DNA from: Cellulomonas sp. KRMCY2
GTDB taxonomy: Bacteria; Actinomycetota; Actinomycetes; Actinomycetales; Cellulomonadaceae
NCBI RefSeq assembly: GCF_000526515.1
Contig: NZ_JAGF01000001.1
Span: 2,852,001 to 2,916,000 of the forward strand
Reading direction: 5' to 3'
DNA length: 64,000 bases
The translations under genes and the position numbers were made by a program. Under the pieces are notes generated by a model that was given only the letters and a program-made list of their open reading frames with translations, ran no database searches and was not told where the DNA came from. Of the stretch, positions 39,289-49,026 are shown piece by piece. Numbering within the stretch: position 1 is the stretch's first letter; each line of letters begins with the position of its first letter.

Positions 39289-40235
39289 CGTCCACGGACC
39301 CCGTCGATGGCGCGCCGGACTGCTCGCAGCGGTGCAGTGACCCGCCAGGAGAGCGTCGCCTCCATAGCCGCGACCTGGGCGTGGAGGGCATCGAACTCCG
39401 CCCCGTTGCTGACCCCGGAGGCGTGCGTACTGGCTTCCTGGACTGCGTCAGCCCATGCGGTCAGGGCGACCGTCCGCCAGTGCGCCGCCTGGCCGCGCAG
39501 CTCCTCGCGCTCCTGCTGGGCCGTCAGCAACGGCCGGCTGATGAAGTTGTCGTGTGCGCACGCGGGGTAGGACAGGGCCGGGCGCAACTCGTCGGCCCGC
39601 TCGTCCGCGACGTAGAACCGGGACACCCCGTCGAAGAGACAGAGCTGGTAGCCGGCGGAGAGCACTGCGGGCTCCCAGGCCTCGTGGGTCGAGATCGGGG
39701 CGTTGGGCGCGGTCGCCTCGACGACCAGCACGCGTGGTCGCCACCGGGTCAGGTCGACGCTCGCGAGCACGTCCTGCTCGGCACCCTCGACGTCGACCAG
39801 CATGAAGTGGAGGTCGTCGTCGGGGGACCAGCCGGACTCCGACAGGACGTCGTCGAGCCGCTTGCTCGGCACCGTCACGTCGACGTGGTCGATCCCCTCG
39901 GAGGCGTGCATGACGCTGACGGCGTCGACCACGGTCGACAGGCCGGTGCCGGGGACCAGGTGCAGCGTGATCTCGCCGTCCGTCGTGCCGATCGCGGCCT
40001 CGACCAGCAGGTCGCGCGGGCGTTCGGCGCGCTGCAGCTCGGCGAAGTAGGGGACCGGCTCGACGGTGATCCCGCTCCAGCCCCGGTCATAGAACGCTCG
40101 CGAGACGGAGTCGATCAGCGGGTGGTTGGCGCCCACCTCGACATAGCGCCCGACGGACACGTCACGCAGGGCACGCCACAGGACGACGTCCTCGTTGTTC
40201 TGCGCATAGGAGTGGAAAGGCGAGGCGGTCGGCAC
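39285..40235 (-). CDS. FkbM-family methyltransferase
   Basis: A 316-residue SAM-dependent methyltransferase. It has the opening AQNNEDVVLWRAL, the SAM-binding VEVGANHP loop, and the LVDVEGAEQDVL motif that defines FkbM enzymes, which O-methylate sugars or related hydroxyls. A helical, Gln/Glu/Ala-rich segment (about 235-290) precedes a C-terminal LSWRVTAPLRAVRR motif also found in the methyltransferase at 49027. GTG 40235 is chosen because TATGAT lies six bases upstream, a leaderless configuration; an ATG at 40286 would precede the promoter. It heads the operon with two GT4 paralogues. Confidence 0.88.
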   Translation of the reverse strand: MPTASPFHSYAQNNEDVVLWRALRDVSVGRYVEVGANHPLIDSVSRAFYDRGWSGITVEPVPYFAELQRAERPRDLLVEAAIGTTDGEITLHLVPGTGLSTVVDAVSVMHASEGIDHVDVTVPSKRLDDVLSESGWSPDDDLHFMLVDVEGAEQDVLASVDLTRWRPRVLVVEATAPNAPISTHEAWEPAVLSAGYQLCLFDGVSRFYVADERADELRPALSYPACAHDNFISRPLLTAQQEREELRGQAAHWRTVALTAWADAVQEASTHASGVSNGAEFDALHAQVAAMEATLSWRVTAPLRAVRRAIDGVRGR

Positions 40236-40241
40236 GTGGCG

Positions 40242-40247
40242 ATCATA
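40242..40247 (-). promoter_or_regulatory. -10 box TATGAT, leaderless promoter of the FkbM-GT operon
   Basis: On the minus strand TATGAT is followed by six bases and GTG at 40235. It is the best -10 match among the leaderless candidates in this window. The -35 region is weak. Confidence 0.5.
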
Positions 40248-40413
40248 GAGGGACCGGGCGCCACTCGCCCGCGCCCGCGAGGCCATGCCGAGGGTCTGCA
40301 GGCGGCCTCGCGGGTGACACGCTCGGCTGCTGGCCCGGTTCGGGCCACAGGCGTGGCGGAACGAACAACCCGATAGGATCGCCCGGACTCATATCTCTGG
40401 CATCCGAGGGAAC

Positions 40414-41400
<987 letters not shown>

Positions 41401-41402
41401 GC

Positions 41403-42380
41403 GTGCCGCGTGCGCTGATCACCGGGATCACTGGCCAGGACGGCGGCTACCTCGCCGAACAGCTTCTGGCGGACGGTGCGGACGTTCACGGCCTCGTGCA
41501 TGAGCAGGACGAGGCGGCCGCGGCGTTCGCATCGTCGTACCCGTCCGTCTCGCTGCACGTCGGCGACCTCGCGGACGGCGACCGCCTTCGCGGGCTGGTC
41601 GGCGAGATCGAGCCGGACGAGCTGTACAACCTGGCCGGGATCAGCTCGGTCGCGTTCTCCTGGGAGCATCCCGTCCTGACCGCCGAGCTCAGCGGTGTGG
41701 CGGCCGCGGTCCTCTTCCAGGCGGCCTTCCGCCTGCAGGAGCGTACGGGCCGCCAGGTCGCCTGCGTGCAGGCCAGCAGCTCGGAGATCTTCGGCGTGGC
41801 GCGGACCTTCCCGCAGGACGAGAGCACCCCGGTGCGACCGGTCTCGCCCTACGGCGCCGCCAAGGCGTACGCCCACCACATCGCGGGGGTGTACCGCAGC
41901 AAGGGCCTGCACGTGACCAGCTGCATCCTGTTCAACCACGAGTCACCCCGGCGGCCCACCACCTTCGTGACCCGGAAGATCACCGCGACAGCGGCGCGGA
42001 TCGGTGCCGACGGTTCGGGCGTGCTGCGCCTGGGCAACCTCGAGGCCCGTCGCGACTGGGGCTGGGCGCCGGACTACGTCGACGCCATGGTGCGGGCCGC
42101 TCGCCATGACGTCGGTGGCGACTTCGTGATCGCCACCGGGCGCACGCACACGGTCGCGGAGTTCGCCGAGGCGGCGCTGCGGCACGCGGGCGTGGGGGAC
42201 GCGTGGAGGGACCACGTCGAGGTGGACCCGGAGCTGCTGCGCCCGATGGACACCGCGGAGATGGTCGGCGACGCAGGCAAGGCCCGTCGTGAGCTCGGCT
42301 GGGAGCCCACCGTCGACTTCGAGGAGATCGTCGGACGGATGGTCGACCACGACGTGGAGCTGCTGCGGAAGGACGCCTGA
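41403..42380 (+). CDS. GDP-mannose 4,6-dehydratase paralogue
   Basis: A 325-residue SDR protein clearly related to Gmd: [14 protein letters not shown]126 and E128 in SSSEIF, Y150 and K154 in SPYGAAK, NHESPRRP, and NLEARRDWGWA. The active-site residues are retained, so it may be a second dehydratase, a partner subunit of a hetero-oligomer, or an enzyme acting on the keto intermediate. GTG 41403 follows the first gmd stop by two bases with AAGG upstream, and its stop overlaps the next ATG by one base. Tandem gmd genes are unusual and suggest functional divergence. Confidence 0.85.
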   Translation: MPRALITGITGQDGGYLAEQLLADGADVHGLVHEQDEAAAAFASSYPSVSLHVGDLADGDRLRGLVGEIEPDELYNLAGISSVAFSWEHPVLTAELSGVAAAVLFQAAFRLQERTGRQVACVQASSSEIFGVARTFPQDESTPVRPVSPYGAAKAYAHHIAGVYRSKGLHVTSCILFNHESPRRPTTFVTRKITATAARIGADGSGVLRLGNLEARRDWGWAPDYVDAMVRAARHDVGGDFVIATGRTHTVAEFAEAALRHAGVGDAWRDHVEVDPELLRPMDTAEMVGDAGKARRELGWEPTVDFEEIVGRMVDHDVELLRKDA

Positions 42381-44887
42381 TGGCACGCACGCCGGAGGCA
42401 CCTGTCGTGCGCCCGGGGGTCGTCTCGGTCGTCCTGGTCAACTACAAGGGCGCCGGGGACACGATCGCGTGCGTGCGCGCGTTCGACGACGTCGAGTGGC
42501 CGGCCGAGCGGCTCGAGCTGATCGTCGTGGAGAACGACTCGGGTGACGGCAGCGCCGAGCAGATCCGCGCGGCGGTCCCGGGTGCGACAGTCGTCGAGTC
42601 GGGTGCGAACCTCGGCTTCGCCGGCGGCTGCAACCTCGGTGTCGCGCATGCGACGGGTCAGTACGTCGGCTTCATCAACAACGACGCCCGGCCCGGCCCG
42701 CAGTGGGTCGCCGCAGCCGTCGCGGCCTTCGAGGCGGATGCCACGGTCGGCTCGGTCGCCTCCAAGGTCCTGGACTGGGACGGCACGCTCGTCGACTACG
42801 TCGACGGCTCGCTGACCTGGTTCGGCATGGGCTACAAGCGTGAGGTCGAGAAGCCGGACTCGGCCGCGTACGACACCGCCAAGGACGTGCTGTTCGGCAC
42901 CGGCGCGGCGATGTTCGTCCGCGCCGAGCTGTTCCGCGCCGAGGGCGGCTTCGACGAGCGCTTCTTCATGTTCTACGAGGACGTGGACCTGGGCTGGCGG
43001 CTCAACCTGCTCGGCCACCGGGTCCGCTACGTCCCCGGCTCGGTCGCGTTCCACCGTCACCACGTGACGATGAAGAAGTTCGGCAGCTTCCGCGAGAGCT
43101 ACCTGCTCGAGCGCAACGCGCTGCTGACCATGTACAAGAACTACGACGACGCGTCGCTGGCCCGGGCGCTGCCCGCCGCGATGGCGCTGGCCGTTCGCCG
43201 GTCGGTGGCCCGCACCGACGTCGACGCGTCGGCCCTCGACCTGCAGCGCTCGCCGGGCGGGGACGACACCGGCACGCTCGAGATCCCCAAGATGGCGCTG
43301 ACCGGCGCTTACGCGATCGACTACTTCGTCGAGCAGCTGCCGAGCCTCCTGGTCAGCCGGCGCGACCTCCAGGCCCGACGTCGGCGCAGCGACCGCGAGC
43401 TGTTCCCGCTGTTCCGCGAGTCCATCGAGCCCGCCTACGGGATGCCCAGCTACCTGGCCGCGCACGAGGCGCTGGTCGAGGCGTTCGGGATCGAGGAGCA
43501 CTTCAGGGCCCGGCACCGCATCCTCGTGGTGACCGGCGAGCCGTTGCTCGAGCGCATGGCGGGGCCCGCGATCCGGGCCTGGGAGATCGCCAAGGCGCTC
43601 GCACCCGAGCACGAGGTGCGGCTGGTCTCGACCGCCGGGGCGAAGCGTTCCAGCGCGGACTTCTCGGTCGAGTACGCGGCCGGCACGGGCCTGCACGAGC
43701 CGACCGGCTGGGCCGACGTGATCATCTTCCAGGGCTTCCTGCTGGAGACCGCCCCCTGGGTCAAGGGCAGCGGCACGATCATCGTCGCGGACATCTACGA
43801 CCCGATGCACCTCGAGCAGCTCGAGCAGGCCAAGGACCTCGGCCCGGACGGCCGGGTGCACGCGGTGCAGGTGACCACGCACACCCTGAACGAGCAGCTG
43901 CGCCGGGCGGACTTCCTGCTTTGCGCGTCGGACAAGCAGCGGGACTTCTGGCTCGGCCAGCTCGCCGGTCAGGGCCGGGTCAACCCCGCCGTCTACGACG
44001 AGAACCAGAACCTCGACAACCTCATCACCGTGGTGCCGTTCGGCATCGAGGACGCCGCACCGGTCCAGCGCCGGCACGCGATCAAGGGAGCCGTGCCCGG
44101 CATCGGGCCGGACGACAAGGTGATCCTCTGGGGCGGCGGGATCTACAACTGGTTCGACCCGCTGACCCTGATCCGCGCCGTCGACCGGCTCAAGGACCGC
44201 CACCCCGAGGTCCGGCTCTTCTTCCTGGGCATGAAGCACCCCAACCCCGGCGTGCCGGAGATGACGGTCGCCTGGCAGACCCAAGAGCTCGCGCGCGAGC
44301 TCGGGCTGACCGGGCGCAACGTCTTCTTCAACGAGGGCTGGGTGCCCTACGACGAGCGTGCCGACTACCTGCTCGACGCCGACGTCGGTGTCTCGACGCA
44401 CTTCCAGCACGTGGAGACGGCGTTCAGCTTCCGCACCCGGATCCTGGACTACCTGTGGGCCTCGCTGCCGATCGTGGCGACCGATGGTGACACGTTCGGT
44501 GTGCTGATCCGCGAGCACGGCCTCGGCCGGGTCGTCCCTCAGCAGGACGTTGAGGCGCTCGAGGCCGCCCTCGAGGAGATGCTCTTCGACGAGGCCGCCG
44601 CCGCGGCCGCGGTCGAGGCCGTCCAGGCGTTCGCCGGGAGCTATGCGTGGTCGAAGGTCCTGACCCCGCTCGTGAAGTTCTGCCGCACACCGCGCCGGGC
44701 GCTCGACCTCGCGGTCCCGCCCGAGCCGGCCGCCCCGCGCAAGCGTCGGCGGCAGCCTCGGCGCTCGGTCCGCGGTGACGTCACCCTGGCGCGGGACTAC
44801 CTGCGTGCCGGTGGCGTGCGCGAGGTCACCCGGCGCGCGGTCGGTCGGGTGCGACGGGTGCTCGGCAACGGGAACCCTCCGGGCTGA
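42380..44887 (+). CDS. Fused GT2-GT4 bifunctional glycosyltransferase
   Basis: An 835-residue protein of two enzymes. The N-terminal GT2 domain (about 15-300) has VVLVNYKGA, ENDSGDGS, FINNDARPGP in the DxD position and FYEDVDLGWRL, as in rhamnosyl- and galactofuranosyltransferases. After a linker, a GT4-like GT-B domain (about 380-760) has GPAIRAWEIAKAL, VILWGGGIYNWFDP and a C-terminal donor-binding half. A basic tail (about 770-835) ends the protein and may bind the membrane. ATG 42380 overlaps the Gmd-paralogue stop by one base, so the sugar donor made upstream is the natural candidate substrate. Two sugars could be added processively. Confidence 0.9.
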   Translation: MARTPEAPVVRPGVVSVVLVNYKGAGDTIACVRAFDDVEWPAERLELIVVENDSGDGSAEQIRAAVPGATVVESGANLGFAGGCNLGVAHATGQYVGFINNDARPGPQWVAAAVAAFEADATVGSVASKVLDWDGTLVDYVDGSLTWFGMGYKREVEKPDSAAYDTAKDVLFGTGAAMFVRAELFRAEGGFDERFFMFYEDVDLGWRLNLLGHRVRYVPGSVAFHRHHVTMKKFGSFRESYLLERNALLTMYKNYDDASLARALPAAMALAVRRSVARTDVDASALDLQRSPGGDDTGTLEIPKMALTGAYAIDYFVEQLPSLLVSRRDLQARRRRSDRELFPLFRESIEPAYGMPSYLAAHEALVEAFGIEEHFRARHRILVVTGEPLLERMAGPAIRAWEIAKALAPEHEVRLVSTAGAKRSSADFSVEYAAGTGLHEPTGWADVIIFQGFLLETAPWVKGSGTIIVADIYDPMHLEQLEQAKDLGPDGRVHAVQVTTHTLNEQLRRADFLLCASDKQRDFWLGQLAGQGRVNPAVYDENQNLDNLITVVPFGIEDAAPVQRRHAIKGAVPGIGPDDKVILWGGGIYNWFDPLTLIRAVDRLKDRHPEVRLFFLGMKHPNPGVPEMTVAWQTQELARELGLTGRNVFFNEGWVPYDERADYLLDADVGVSTHFQHVETAFSFRTRILDYLWASLPIVATDGDTFGVLIREHGLGRVVPQQDVEALEAALEEMLFDEAAAAAAVEAVQAFAGSYAWSKVLTPLVKFCRTPRRALDLAVPPEPAAPRKRRRQPRRSVRGDVTLARDYLRAGGVREVTRRAVGRVRRVLGNGNPPG

Positions 44888-44893
44888 ACGCCG

Positions 44894-47323
44894 TCAGCGC
44901 AGTCTGCGGGCCGTGCTGCGCAGGCGGTCACCGAGGCTGGTGCGCAGCCTGGCACGGCGACGGTCGGCCGACTCGGCGAGCCGTTCGACGACGAGCCGGC
45001 CGGCCACCTCGGGGGAGTGCAGCGTGGCGATGTCGGATGCTGCACGTGCCCCGCGCGCGGCAGCCACGTCCGGCTCCTCGATGACCGAGCGCATCAGGCG
45101 TGCTGCGGCGCCCAGGTCTGGGTCGGCCCAGATGCCACCGGCCGGATACGGGTCGGCGCCCGCCGGGATCTGCGTCGGTGTCCAGGGCACCAGGAAGCTG
45201 TTCTCGTCCGTCATGAACTGCAGGTTGCCGCTGTAGCCGGTGGCGATGACGGGCTTGCCCCAGGCCATCGCCTCCGCCATCGTCAGCCCGAGCCCCTCGG
45301 AGCGGTGCAGGGACACGTAGACGTCGCACAGGGCCACCAGGGCGTCGCGCTCGGCCGCGTCCAGGTAGTCCTCCATCAGCACGACGTCGGGCGCGGTTGC
45401 GGCCCGCAGGCGCAGACGCTCCGCCTCGGCCGGACGCTTGTCGGCGTTGATCGACTTGATCACCAGCACGGGCCCCTCGCCCGGCGCGAACGCGGCGGTG
45501 AAGGCCTCGATGAGGCCGAGCGGGTTCTTGCGCTCGGCGGTGCTCAGGAAGTCGAACGAGAAGAGGAACACCGGCCGCTCGGGCAGACCGAGATCGGCAC
45601 GGGTCAGGGTCGGGGTGGGCCCGCGCTGCGGCAGCGGCGGGGTGACCGTACGGACCGGGACCGGGGAGTGCGGCTCGATGGCGTTCCGGATGAAGTCGGT
45701 CGCCGTCCAGACCTCGTCGACGTGCACGAAGGCGTCGTGCCGGGCCCGGAAGTCCTCGACCTCCCAGTACCACATGCCGATCCGGTAGCTGCGGGAGAGC
45801 AGGTCGGAGATGGTCGCCGCGATCGACGAGGTGAGGTCGGCGTTCACGCAGATCAGGCTCGTGCCGAAGACCTGCTGGCCGGCGTCGCGTCCGGTCGTGA
45901 CGTCGTCGGCTCCGCCGTCGGCCGCGTTCTGGCGACTGATCAGGTGCCGGTCGACCGGCACTGTCGTGTACGGGACACCGGCGGCCTTGAGCGCGTCGAC
46001 CATGAGCCGGGCGGACTCGCCGATCCCCAGCTCCCCGCGAAGGTAGCCCACCACATTGACGCCGGCGGCGGGCCGTCGTGGTGGTGCGACGTCCGGCGTG
46101 GCGGTCCGCGCGGCTGCGCGGGTGATGAGGGTGGCGGGGTACTCCAGTGCGGCGTCAGTGTGGACCCACGCGAGGAATCCTGCGGTGTGCTCTCCGGGTA
46201 CCGAGGGGAACGCCGCCTGGAGGTCGGGCCGGGTCCGGTGGATGGCGCGCAGGTACCGCCCTGGGCCGCCGTCCGCCGCCGGCTCCGTGAGCCAGGCCAT
46301 CAGGCCGTCGGCGGCCCGCGGGTCGAAGGGGTCGGGTGGGTCCTGGTCACGGGCCGACGGGGCGCTCCGGGCGATGGCGGCCCGGTAGAGCTCGCGCAAC
46401 GGCTCGTCGACGGGTGTGCCGAGCGACGTCGTGCTCAGGTCCCAGGTGCCGGATCGGCGGTCCGTGCCGTCCCGGGCCTCCGCCTGGAGGGTCTCGGCGA
46501 TCTGCTGGACCAGGGCGGCGAGCACGGGGTGATCGCTGAGCCGGCCGCGCGGGTCGCCGAGCGGCCGTGCGTCCAGCAGCCACGGGCTGCTCGGGTCCCA
46601 GGCGGTCAGGTCGATGGCATCGACGTCGTGCCCGTCCAGCACGAGCCCGTCGACCTCGACACCGGGTGTCGGGGTGATCCGGTGCGCGGGCGTCAGGTTC
46701 CACGGCGAGACGAGCGCGGCGACGTCCCGCACGGTGTGGTGCGGCAGGCGGCTGGCCGCGATCTCGAGCCAGTGGTCGCCCGTGCCGTCCACCGTGGCAC
46801 CGGCTCGCTCCCACAGGTCCAGCAGCGTGCCCTGTCTGCCGCGCAGGGCCAGGAGCTGGGGGGCGTAGGCGCCGGCGACCGCGACGTCGTCGGTGGTCGG
46901 TCGGCGACCGTCGGCGGGCAGGGCCAGTGGCGTGCGTGCGATCAGGCAGATCCCGTACCTCGTCGCTGCGTCGAGCACGGCACCGGGCCAGCCCAGCAAC
47001 AGGACGCCCGGCTGCACGACGAGCACCGTCGCGGTCGCGGGCTGCGGGGTACCGGCCTGGATGGTGCGCACCAGCGTGGGGTACAGCCACCGCATCAGCT
47101 CCGCGGGCTCGTGGAGCATCGCCCGGAGGTGCAGCTCCGCGTCCGTGAGGCCGACATCGACCGCGGTGAGCACCTCCTCGGGGCCGACCGGCGCATAGCT
47201 GCCGTCGACGTCCAGCACGTGCACCTGCGCGGACGGTACGGCGGGGACCGCCCGTCGAACGGTCGCGCGGGCGAGGGGAGCGCAGCTCCGCGTGCTGACG
47301 ACGGCGATGTGGATCGTGCTCAC
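44894..47323 (-). CDS. Large two-part glycosyltransferase (unknown N-terminal domain plus GT4)
   Basis: An 809-residue protein. The N-terminal half (about 1-390) has no motif I can name with confidence; its alternating strands and VLVVQPGVLLLG near 95 recall nucleotide-sugar transferase folds. The C-terminal half (about 430-790) is a GT4 enzyme with GYLRGELGIGESARL, FSFDFLSTAERKNP and SLHRSEGLGLTMAEAMAWG containing the E-x7-E pair. GTG 47323 is chosen because coding character stops there; the open frame continues 171 codons upstream into Arg/Cys/His-rich noise. It converges on the GT2-GT4 fusion with a six-base gap and diverges from the reductase at 47967. Confidence 0.85.
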   Translation of the reverse strand: MSTIHIAVVSTRSCAPLARATVRRAVPAVPSAQVHVLDVDGSYAPVGPEEVLTAVDVGLTDAELHLRAMLHEPAELMRWLYPTLVRTIQAGTPQPATATVLVVQPGVLLLGWPGAVLDAATRYGICLIARTPLALPADGRRPTTDDVAVAGAYAPQLLALRGRQGTLLDLWERAGATVDGTGDHWLEIAASRLPHHTVRDVAALVSPWNLTPAHRITPTPGVEVDGLVLDGHDVDAIDLTAWDPSSPWLLDARPLGDPRGRLSDHPVLAALVQQIAETLQAEARDGTDRRSGTWDLSTTSLGTPVDEPLRELYRAAIARSAPSARDQDPPDPFDPRAADGLMAWLTEPAADGGPGRYLRAIHRTRPDLQAAFPSVPGEHTAGFLAWVHTDAALEYPATLITRAAARTATPDVAPPRRPAAGVNVVGYLRGELGIGESARLMVDALKAAGVPYTTVPVDRHLISRQNAADGGADDVTTGRDAGQQVFGTSLICVNADLTSSIAATISDLLSRSYRIGMWYWEVEDFRARHDAFVHVDEVWTATDFIRNAIEPHSPVPVRTVTPPLPQRGPTPTLTRADLGLPERPVFLFSFDFLSTAERKNPLGLIEAFTAAFAPGEGPVLVIKSINADKRPAEAERLRLRAATAPDVVLMEDYLDAAERDALVALCDVYVSLHRSEGLGLTMAEAMAWGKPVIATGYSGNLQFMTDENSFLVPWTPTQIPAGADPYPAGGIWADPDLGAAARLMRSVIEEPDVAAARGARAASDIATLHSPEVAGRLVVERLAESADRRRARLRTSLGDRLRSTARRLR

Positions 47324-47966
47324 TGATGGCTCACGTGCTGTCTCCTCCGACGGGTGACCGGCTTTGAGCGTACCGAGGACGGTGACGGTCAGGACCAGCC
47401 GCGATGTCGCGTGGCATCGCCACCACCGGCGTCCAGCACCGGGCCGGAGGCGGCGGGTAGCGCTGCGGTCGTGTCGAACACTGATCCGGGCCGCGACGTG
47501 TGGACGACGGATGGGTCGATGCGAGCGCTCAGGGAGCGCCCGCCCGACCCTCGGGGCGGGCCTCTGGTCGCGCGCCCGCAACCAGCGACTACCACATGCT
47601 CTCGACTGGCCCATGGGGCGACGGTCATGACCGGCGAGACCAGAGGATGGGTTAGGCTCGCTGCGACGTGGCGCCAGTCGCGCATGCGTCCTCCAACCGG
47701 ACACCCGGTCGGAGGCAGGGGAAACGGGCAGTACGGGGGCCGCAATGTGTCGCGCCAGCAGTGAGGAGCACATGTGTGCTCTGACGTGCGCGATCTCGCT
47801 GCGAAGCGATGCCGGCCTGCTGCACCGGGCGACCATTCGTCGTGTGCGGTCACCACGGTGGCCGAGCCGCAGTAGACACCCGGTCGAGCCTCGCAGCCAG
47901 CATGCGTATGGATGCTGAGCGCGAAGGCCAGCGTGACCTCTTCATGAGTCGCAGACGGAGTGGAAC
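47324..47966. other. 643-bp intergenic region with divergent promoters
   Basis: No convincing gene is visible; several open frames exist but show random high-GC composition. It must hold promoters for the glycosyltransferase (minus) and the reductase (plus). Visible structure includes a G/C hairpin at 47538-47561 (eight-pair stem, eight-base loop), a TAGGCT candidate -10 at 47653-47658 on the plus strand, and a spaced inverted repeat at 47766-47781. This is the left edge of the segment with weaker GC bias. Confidence 0.6.
47766..47781. promoter_or_regulatory. Spaced inverted repeat, candidate operator
   Basis: GAGCACA-TG-TGTGCTC has seven-base arms with a two-base centre, the size expected for a dimeric helix-turn-helix regulator. 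It lies about 190 bases upstream of the reductase start. Confidence 0.3.
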
Positions 47967-48896
47967 TTGACAGCAACCGAGAGAATCCTGATCACAGGCG
48001 TGTCGGGGGTAGCGGGCCGCGCCCTCGTACGGGAGTTGAGGGACTCCGGGTACGACGTCGTCGGAGCTACGTCGTCTCGCGCCGACCTGACAGAGCGGGT
48101 GCAGGCTGAGGAGCTCCTCGAGGCCGTGCGTCCGACGTACGTCGTCCATCTGGCTGGCCGCGTCCATGGGCTCATGGGCAATATCCACTCCCAGGGCCAG
48201 GCCTTCTACGAGAACGTCCAGATCAACACGAATGTGGTCGAAGCCAGCCGACGGGTCGGCGTGAAGAAGCTTGTCGCCATGGGCTCGACCGCCGTCTACT
48301 CGGACATCGTGCCGCTGCCGATGCGGGAAGACGACCTCTGGCTCGGGCCTCCGCACGACTCGGAGCGGGGATACGCGCACGCGAAGCGCGCGATGGTTGC
48401 CCAGCTCGAGGCCTACCGCGATCAGTACGACATGGACTTCGCCTTCGTCGTGTCGACGAACCTGTACGGCCCGGGAGACAAGTTCGACGAGGCGCACGGT
48501 CATGTGCTTCCGTCGCTCGTGTCCAAGGTCCACCGCGCGAAGGAGTGGGGCGAGCCACTCGAGGTATGGGGGACTGGCACGGCCACGCGTGACTTCCTGT
48601 ACTCGGCGGATGCGGCGTCGGCCATCCGGATGATTCTCGAGAGCTACTCCGGCGTCATCAATCTGGCCACCGGGGTGTCCGTCACGATCCGCGAGGCCGT
48701 CGAGACCCTCGTGCGGGTGTCTGGTTACGCCGGACCAGTCAGCTGGGACTCGTCGAAGCCCGACGGGCAGCACGCTCGAGCCTACGACGTCTCGCGACTC
48801 GAGGCCCTGGGCTGGACGCCGACGTTCACATTGGAGCAAGGACTTGCCGAGACACATCGATGGTATGTAGACAACTTCGCCACCGCGCGCCGCTAG
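47967..48896 (+). CDS. GDP-L-fucose-synthase-like NAD(P)-dependent reductase
   Basis: A 309-residue SDR protein that aligns along its length with GDP-fucose synthase (Fcl/WcaG), even in residue numbering: S107, Y136, K140 and H179 coincide with catalytic positions, and SKPDGQ, the NLYGPGDKF loop and WGTGTATRDFLY are present. However, residue 109, the cysteine required for C3/C5 epimerisation in the E. coli enzyme, is Ala here (GSTAVY). It may therefore only reduce C4, or epimerise differently, so the product from Gmd-made intermediate may not be GDP-L-fucose. TTG 47967 has GGAG seven bases upstream. It is followed by an FkbM methyltransferase and a GT fusion in the same direction. Confidence 0.85.
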   Translation: MTATERILITGVSGVAGRALVRELRDSGYDVVGATSSRADLTERVQAEELLEAVRPTYVVHLAGRVHGLMGNIHSQGQAFYENVQINTNVVEASRRVGVKKLVAMGSTAVYSDIVPLPMREDDLWLGPPHDSERGYAHAKRAMVAQLEAYRDQYDMDFAFVVSTNLYGPGDKFDEAHGHVLPSLVSKVHRAKEWGEPLEVWGTGTATRDFLYSADAASAIRMILESYSGVINLATGVSVTIREAVETLVRVSGYAGPVSWDSSKPDGQHARAYDVSRLEALGWTPTFTLEQGLAETHRWYVDNFATARR

Positions 48897-49026
48897 CGCG
48901 GGACGAACAGGGGCAGCCACGATCGTCCAACCCCAGCGCATGGAGACCGCGGTCACCACTGCGTTCAAGCGGCTCGAGCCGTGGGACGGTCGGCGCCCCA
49001 CACCCCCTCTGCACGGGAGGCAGACC

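Noticed and set aside
47324-47836. 171-codon N-terminal extension of the glycosyltransferase at 44894
   Set aside because: Arg, Cys, His and Ser-rich with no family similarity; GTG 47323 gives a normal beta-strand start. Treated as intergenic.
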